NCBI GenBank assembly: GCA_013397075.1
Contig: VWZS01008816.1
Coordinates: forward strand, 248,001-312,000
DNA from: Rhabdornis inornatus
Lineage: Eukaryota; Chordata; Aves; Passeriformes; Rhabdornithidae
Direction of reading: 5' to 3'
DNA length: 64,000 bases
Shown here: one piece after another, positions 57,181 through 64,000 of the stretch
Position numbering within the stretch: position 1 is the first letter of the stretch
How the letters are laid out: the number at the start of each line of letters is the position of its first letter
Position numbers and translations under genes: made by a program
The notes under the pieces: model-generated
What the model was told of the DNA's origin: nothing
Databases searched by the model: none
The model's input: only the letters and a program-made list of their open reading frames with translations

Positions 57181-60100
57181 TAGTTATTGATTTATTCATT
57201 CTGCATTTTATATACAAACGAGTCCAAACATGCATCATGAAAAATGCTCTAAAATATATTTTTACTTTTAAAAATGTATCCAGAAGTCCACATTTTTTTT
57301 TCAATTTCTTCTTTATTCCATTTATCAAAATAATAATTCACATTCTTTCATTCCTTTGTCAAGAGATGGTCACTACTACATATCTATGATGAACTTGCCT
57401 GGAATAAATGCTAAAGTCTTCTGAAACATTTACAAGAGTAAAACATATAAGTGGAAACACGTACTGAATTTTGCTATATTTAGAATTTTAGCTATTACTT
57501 GAGAACTTAAACCAAAAACCACAATGAAGAAACTTGTAGTCGACCACATTCCACCTTTCTTCACATATTTTAAAGTTATTTCTTCCTGATTATCATTATT
57601 ATTATCATATTATTTCTTCTGATGGAATGTAAAAGTCCAAAGTCTTATGTTCCCAGATTTAATCTATACCTATAGAAATTAAATCTGAATCTGTGTGGAT
57701 CAAAAGTTATTTGTACATTTCTAACTAGATTGTGGTGTGCCTTATCAAGTTAATGTTTTCCTGTGAAATACTAGATAAGAAACTGTGGCTTTGAGTTAAA
57801 TATGTGTTGAAAAAGACAATAAGATACTTAGAAGAGAAAGAAGCCTGACTGGAATGTTTTTATTATAATTTCTATCTAGATTTCTATCTAAATTAGTGTT
57901 TCAGATATACATCAAACCTTTTTTTACAGTTCAGGTACAATTCTGCAAGCAGAACATAGCAGCTTCATATTTCAGTTCATTACTTAAGTCAAACCCCACG
58001 GTAACTCTACAAAGTAGGTTTCAATTTATTTTATTCAGTTGATTTCACCTGTCTGGGGAATTCTCTTTGGAATTTGAAGCCAGCCCAGAGGGCTGTCTTA
58101 CTGAAAGATTATAACAAAAAGAGAAAAAGCAGAAAGTTCACGTGCTGAGCAACAGTCATCATTTACCCTTTCAGCATATAACAATATAGTAAAGGAATGT
58201 GATAAACTGTTTCCAAGTAGCTGCAGAGATTTGGTAAAATTTTATAGAAATATCATGTTATTATTTCATACTTCTTAAGTTGCTAACATTTTTTATGGCC
58301 TAATTATTTTTGACAAATGCAAGGCAGAAACTCTCCATTAAATGGGAGAGTAGGCAGAGGTGCTATTTCAACGGTTAGAAAGAGTTTTCTGAACTCAAAG
58401 GATGTTAAAACCATGTCCTAAGAGAAATTTCCTTGACTCATCTATCTTTTCTGGTCATTTTACCATCTCAGAGAGTCCTCTTGCAATTGCAGCAACTGAT
58501 GCATGAAAAGCTCATACTCAAAATGTCTTTAGTACATTTTGTTTTCTTGGCTTAAAATTTACCTCAAAGCAAAGAGAAGTAGCAAGACTAGGAAGCTCTC
58601 TAGCTCTATAAAACTGTCTGTTTTAGACCACATTTCCTGAATTTCCACTTAAAAGCATCTGACACAATGGTCCGAGAACTTCATTTACTTATTCTGCTTT
58701 GAAAAATAATAGAAAGCTCTAAAAGGCTTACCATCCTCTCAAAGCACCATGAAGAACATAACACATCATCTTCACGTCAATACCTGTAGCACTGATGTTT
58801 CTTCATACACATATTCCAAGAAAGAATATTCATTTTCTAATATTTTTTTAGAAAATCTGGATGTAGTACAGTTTCTCATTTTAATTCACTATAAATATAA
58901 TAAAAGGAGTTCAGCTCTTATATTTATTAAACATCTATATTAACATTAATGTCACAGACTATCCATAGAGGTATAGTTACAATTACTTGTATTAAACAGG
59001 CAAATAAAGCTATTTTCTTAGTATTTTTAAATTTCTTGATAGGTTTGCTTAATATTCTGGACAGCATATCAATGAAACCTCATTCTAAGGTATGATGGGA
59101 TTTTAGATAGCAGCAGCTTAAATAGCCAGATTAATTTAGTTGCAACTGTTTTTCTCAAAATCAAAAATCCATCCAGAATGTTTGAATTACGAAGTCTATA
59201 AAGAAAAGAATAACAGAAGTTCATAATGTTTTGTCTTTGAAAAGAACTAAATTTGCTACTAGATTTTAAAAAAAATTGCTCAGATTGAAATTCTGAGCAT
59301 TTCTAATTCTTAATAGGACTGCTGCCCGAAACATATTTTCAAACAAAATTTATGGTAATTTATTTCTGTAGTGTTTTATGAGCAGGAAAGTATATTTTAG
59401 AGGTTGCTAAGAGCTAATTAATTTAAATATTAGTGTCAATAGTAAGCCACCAAATTATAAATAATTATGTACTTTTCTACCTATTCATTCTAATATACCT
59501 GGACTTCTATGTAAAATAAAGGAACAAAAACCCAGTAGATGTAATGTACAGTGAATCATGAGTGTTTTCACAAGCAGTCTTTTAAGGTGATTAACCAAAT
59601 TGCGAGAGCAGAATTGCAGTAATGATTTATAGAAACCAAAAAGCTGTGTTTTACCAGTGACCACTGGTCTCATCAATAAAATAAACAAAGTTTAACAGAG
59701 CCAAAGAATGGAGAAAATTTCAGAAAGATACCAAAATATGTTCAAAAGTTAAACAATAAAAATGCTTTTAACTGTCAAGACTCATTAGGAAGGACTACAT
59801 TTGCTCTAGTGTTTTATATGTGGTATGTCATTGGCATCAGGTATTCTCAGCAATCTTAAAATGACAATAAGAGGTAAAATGTTTCTGTACAAAAAAACCC
59901 TAACCTGGTTCTTGTAGACACAAACTTTTTCATTTTGTTCTCTGTGAGTGAGAGGTTTGCAAGGGTTTTTAACCTTTGAGTGAAATGTCTTGGACATTGT
60001 GTTCAGCTTGTGATGAGTCAAAGAAGATCTCAGAAATTGGACCAAGTAAAAAAGACAGGGAAGCAAGAAAGGAAAAGAACATATTAAGAAAAAAAAAAAA

Positions 60101-63100
60101 AAAGATAAAAATCAAACCCAAAGCTCAGTGTGAAACATACAGGGCTTAGCAGTGTATTACACTGCAATTACTTTGAATGTAAATGACAATAGAAAAGAGA
60201 TTGCTTCCTGTTATCTTAGCCCCTCAGAGGCTGCAGTCAGAGAATCACAATGTCCAAAAAATTATGACCTCAGGTGTATGAGGTATAAAAACATCATTGG
60301 ATAAATAAGAACTTACAGTGGTAAACTTCTTATTGCCTTAAGATTCTTGAACAAAGAAGGAAATTCAGAATTTCAACATTTCTAAAGTGATATTTTTTAA
60401 AAGACCACACTCTAAATATGTCATTATGTTATTATTGCCAGCATTTGACTCAAAAACATGTGCACATTTCTCAGACTAAACATTTTTTCTGATTTCTTTG
60501 GCATATGAATATGTTTATAAAGGAATGATAAAAGATTATGAACTTTTCAATGGAACAGAAAAATACTTAGGTTGAAATTTTGTTAATAAAACTAGTTTTC
60601 ACTCCAAATTTGCTCATATTTTTAGTAAACACAGGAAAAATCTGTTTATAACCAAACATTTCATTTTTTTCTGAGGTTTTTAAGAAATAAATAATGAAAA
60701 ATACCCTTGGGACCTTGAACATAATGGAAAAGCTGTTATTTTGTTTGGAACACATTAACTAAGTGGGGCATTTTTTAGCCAATATTTAAAATTATTCATG
60801 TATTTTTTGGTTTAGTAATGTGAAGAATGAAGAGTGTCAGACAACAGAGCCACTTCTTTACACGGGAGGCTAATCTAAAGGTCACCACTTATACAAAAGT
60901 ACCTGTGAAGGTCAAATTCAGTATGAGAGATGATTCCAAATAAAATGAACCTTAGGCAAATATAAATACTTCCTTGGACATTTATTACAGAATGTTAATA
61001 AAATGAGAAGCCAAATACTGAGCAACCTTTGAGGTTAGACATTAATGGGCATAAGGATTTCACTACTCACAAAAAATTTCTGAGGACCCGATCTTGTCTT
61101 GAAAATAATCAGAGTTTTGCTATTTGATTTAAATTTATAAGGGAATTCAGAATTGAATGAATTGTCCTAAATGGTGATCTCAACCATTCTCCATTAGGCA
61201 GCAGAGTTCATACTCACAAATTCTGTCTCGGGGGAGTTTCTTGTTCCATAATTATTTGTGATTAGAAATATGCCACCAGTTGTACATGTGTATCACTTAA
61301 GCTTAGTGGGATAGAGAGAGAAATTAGAGAGTGCCCGAAAGAAAGATGGGATCCTGAAACACATGTTTAATTTGTGCTACTAAGTACTCTATAAAGTAGC
61401 TATTTTTATGGTCATTTTCCATAATGTAATTTCATTTACAGGGAAAACAGTCCACTGTAATACTTGTATAAATCATAGGAATTGGTGGGATTGCTAAATT
61501 ACTGTAAAGCCAGATGTAATTGATAATTAAGCATCTTGTAAACACTGAAGTTTCTGGAAAAATTCACTCAAGGGGTTGGTTTCACACACTCCAAAATATC
61601 TAGTATTTCCTGCAACAAAAGGAGCTAACTACCTAGGAGTAGTACATATGCTTTACAGTGATCACCATGAAGATACCTCGGGCAACACACATTTAATAGA
61701 CTTTTGTGTCTCACTTTCTTTTCAGGCAGTTCATGCCAGTTTTCAAAATGGCTGTCAGTACTTCCGGCGTTCACATTAAATTTCAGTACAAGAAAGTACA
61801 TAAGAGTTTATTTTATTTTATGAATATTTTTGTATGCACACCACATTTTCACAGTTGATTGTTATTATTCTTTTTTTTTTTTAATATAGGTCTTGAACCC
61901 ACAGAAAAAGCTGATTTGTCAGAAATTAACTTGCTTGCAATTACCTGTTTTATGCTACCGTACCTTCTTCTAATTAATGCTAGTTTCTCTGTGCTTGTTT
62001 TTAACAACTACCATTGGCCAAAATAAGATCTCTGAAAGTTTAATCTAGTTCTTATCTACCTGAGAGTGACTTTATAAAGTCTATCTATAGAAGATTAATT
62101 CTTTATTAGAATGAACTCTTTAATAAAACAAATTTACGGTGGTAAATTGAGATTATACTTTATGGTGGCTATTTGGATGTAATATTTACCATAAGGACAT
62201 CAAAATCATTTAATAGAAATTGTTTCTGGGAATCAAATCTTTGTTCTGTATCATCAAAACCAGTGAAGTCTTGCAGTATGTTACTCTCCTGTCTGTATTG
62301 CATTGTAGCAGTAACACTGTACTATTACAGAGTGCTTAAACTCCCTGCTCCATTCTCTGTTGTGATTTCAGGGCACCTTGGAAATCAGTGCCAGTACATG
62401 CAAGGCATGGCAGATTTTCATAAGCATGCAAGGAGGAATTTGCATTAGCTAGCAAAAATACCATTACACATTGCTGTTGGGCATAAGTACTTGTCTTTTC
62501 AATGAGCACCCTGGCCAGCCTGACTTGTGAAGATCAGAGTTCTCAAAGATTCAGCTAAGCATAAGGTTTCATTTTCACTGGGAAGAGACATCTACCAGAG
62601 ATAGAAATGTCCTGTGTAGAAGGGGGACAGTAATATATTACCTCTCAGCAAAAATAAAATCTTAAGGTAATTAATAATAGGTATGGTAGCCACTCAAAGA
62701 GACATCTTATGAGGTGGCAAAGACAGAAATATTAGTGACAAGAAAAGAATTCACTCAAGATGGTTGGCTGCTGCTAGAAGGATAAATACTGCCTCAGTCA
62801 ATGCAAGTCCACGCACTGTTTTGTTATGGCTGACTGCACCAACTCCAGTGGATGTGGTTACTGGTTAGTGATGGCTCAAGCTGATTATGCTAACAGCATT
62901 TCCCTGCTCTGGAAGTTCAGCTTCCCTAGCCACAGACAGTAACTGAGTTTTAGGAGTTATCTATATTTGCCATACAATGTCATATTTTTTTCATCTTCTT
63001 TAGTACAAGATACCAATCTTCAGCACCAGTTAGAGCACAAAGCCTCTGAGTTTGGAGCTAATACAGGCCCAGTGCTATCTGATGGCTGTAAAAGTTTCCC

Positions 63101-64000
63101 TGTAAAACACAGCATGAATGTTTTCCCTGTTTCCATTTGCTCTGTGTTCTTCTTGCCCATCGGCAGCTGTGCTTGATGTCAAACTGTTCTGCACTACATC
63201 AGAATAGTAGGTCTAACCTTATCATTAAATGACTTTTGCATAAAAATAGTCTTCTAGGACAATTCTGTCAGTAATAAGATTTGCATATTTACCAGATAGC
63301 ATTAAACCCAACATAGGGGCTAAGAATTAAATACTTTTAATTTTGAAATCTGCAACAAATTTATGCTATTTGCAAGCAGACTAAAACAAGAGCCTGCCTA
63401 AAGAATACTTAAAAATTGTATCACCCTGTTTTGAATTGTGGGAGAACTAGATTTGTTATTGCATGGGAACTTTTCTACCTTAGACTAAAGACAATTTTTA
63501 TCCTCTTCTAATACTTACATGAATTGCAAGAGAAACTTCCTAAGATTTTGAACTTGGCCTTCTTATAGGGCATAAAATACGTTATTCCAATTCTTCTTCC
63601 TGCATAAAGTTAGAACACTAACAGACTTACTTCCAGTTAGAGCAAAGGCTTAGACAGTCACAGTGCTAAACTGGTTTGCCTTGAGTCTACCTAACACACC
63701 TACCCTTTATTCATCTGTGATATTTTCTCTATTTCATTGCCATTATTTTTTCTTTTACTCCATCTTTGTGTCCCTCTAACCTGTGTTTCTATTATCCACT
63801 CTTCTTCTGTCAGTTTTTTCTATCACTGATGACTCTGGTGCTTTCTTTTGCTCTCTTGTAGCATCCATTGTTCATGTTAGACCTACCGCTCTCTATTTAT
63901 AGTCCTTCTTTTGCCCATTTGCTTTCTTTCATTTTAGAATATTATAATACTGTACTGACCCCCTATATCCACCACAACCTACAGATGAAAAACCTTACTC
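57181..64000. other. AT-rich unique sequence to window end
   Basis: No gene, RNA gene or recognised repeat. An A-run lies at about 60091-60105 and a T-run at about 61870-61882. Isolated acceptor-like sites before short open stretches at about 61725 and 62371 lack matching donors, so they are not annotated as exons. Confidence 0.45.

Noticed and set aside
61725..62448. Two acceptor-like sites followed by short open frames ending in stops (about 61725 and 62371)
   Set aside because: No matching upstream donors or recognised peptide; kept only as a note.
1..64000. CRISPR arrays, tRNA or rRNA genes, phage or bacterial operons
   Set aside because: No regularly spaced repeats, cloverleaf-like sequence or rRNA motifs were noticed; the window is vertebrate-type DNA.

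Overview
This window looks like AT-rich, gene-poor nuclear DNA of a bird, probably a passerine. The evidence is many CR1 non-LTR retrotransposon fragments of avian type. Their 3' ends carry the characteristic 'gattctatgattctatg'-like tail. There are also several endogenous retrovirus LTRs of kinds common in songbird genomes. There are no operons, no long open reading frames and no bacterial-style genes. The longest ORFs (131 and 136 codons) have no recognisable domain. All family calls are from memory of the sequences and all boundaries are by eye.

Layout. 1-8.4 kb: unique AT-rich DNA with a minus-strand ERV LTR remnant (about 1.8-2.15 kb), a short CR1 3' end (2.3-2.45 kb) and an old decayed CR1 reverse-transcriptase stretch (4.7-6.1 kb). 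8.4-10.6 kb: an unidentified GC-richer segment with a 28-bp direct repeat, then a CR1 on the minus strand. 13.5-14.75 kb: three CR1 fragments in alternating orientation. 15.37 kb: a perfect 12-bp inverted repeat. 19.3 kb: a (TG)n microsatellite. 20.3 kb and 22-24.4 kb: more CR1, including a roughly 1.3-kb minus-strand copy. 25.7-28.1 kb and 30.8-34.5 kb: gap-linked exact duplications that look like assembly artefacts, plus ERV LTR pieces. 36.2-37.1 kb and 44.0-44.5 kb: two further ERV LTRs that look solo. 40.1-40.9 kb: a very old CR1/L3-like fragment. 47.4-48.2 kb, 52.6 kb and 57.1 kb: CR1 pieces. The rest is unique sequence.

Genes. No complete gene is present. The best coding signal is a pair of candidate exons on the + strand, about 45122-45285 and 51653-51792. 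They have consensus splice sites and matching phase across a 6.4-kb intron, a stop codon, and a downstream AATAAA, so they could be the 3' end of a multi-exon gene I cannot name. A weaker pair of very small candidate exons lies at 30407-30433 and 30629-30688. If these are real, much of the window is intron of a large + strand gene.

Assembly. Eight single-N positions (21786, 22583, 22844, 25711, 26741, 31186, 34145, 34499) mark contig joins. Three sets of exact direct repeats (313, 1029 and 267 bp) begin or end precisely at these Ns. They are better explained by unmerged contig overlaps and misplaced contigs than by biology. I found no convincing new biological system. The points most worth checking are the candidate gene end, the mis-ordered contigs around the 31-34.5 kb LTR, and the perfect hairpins.
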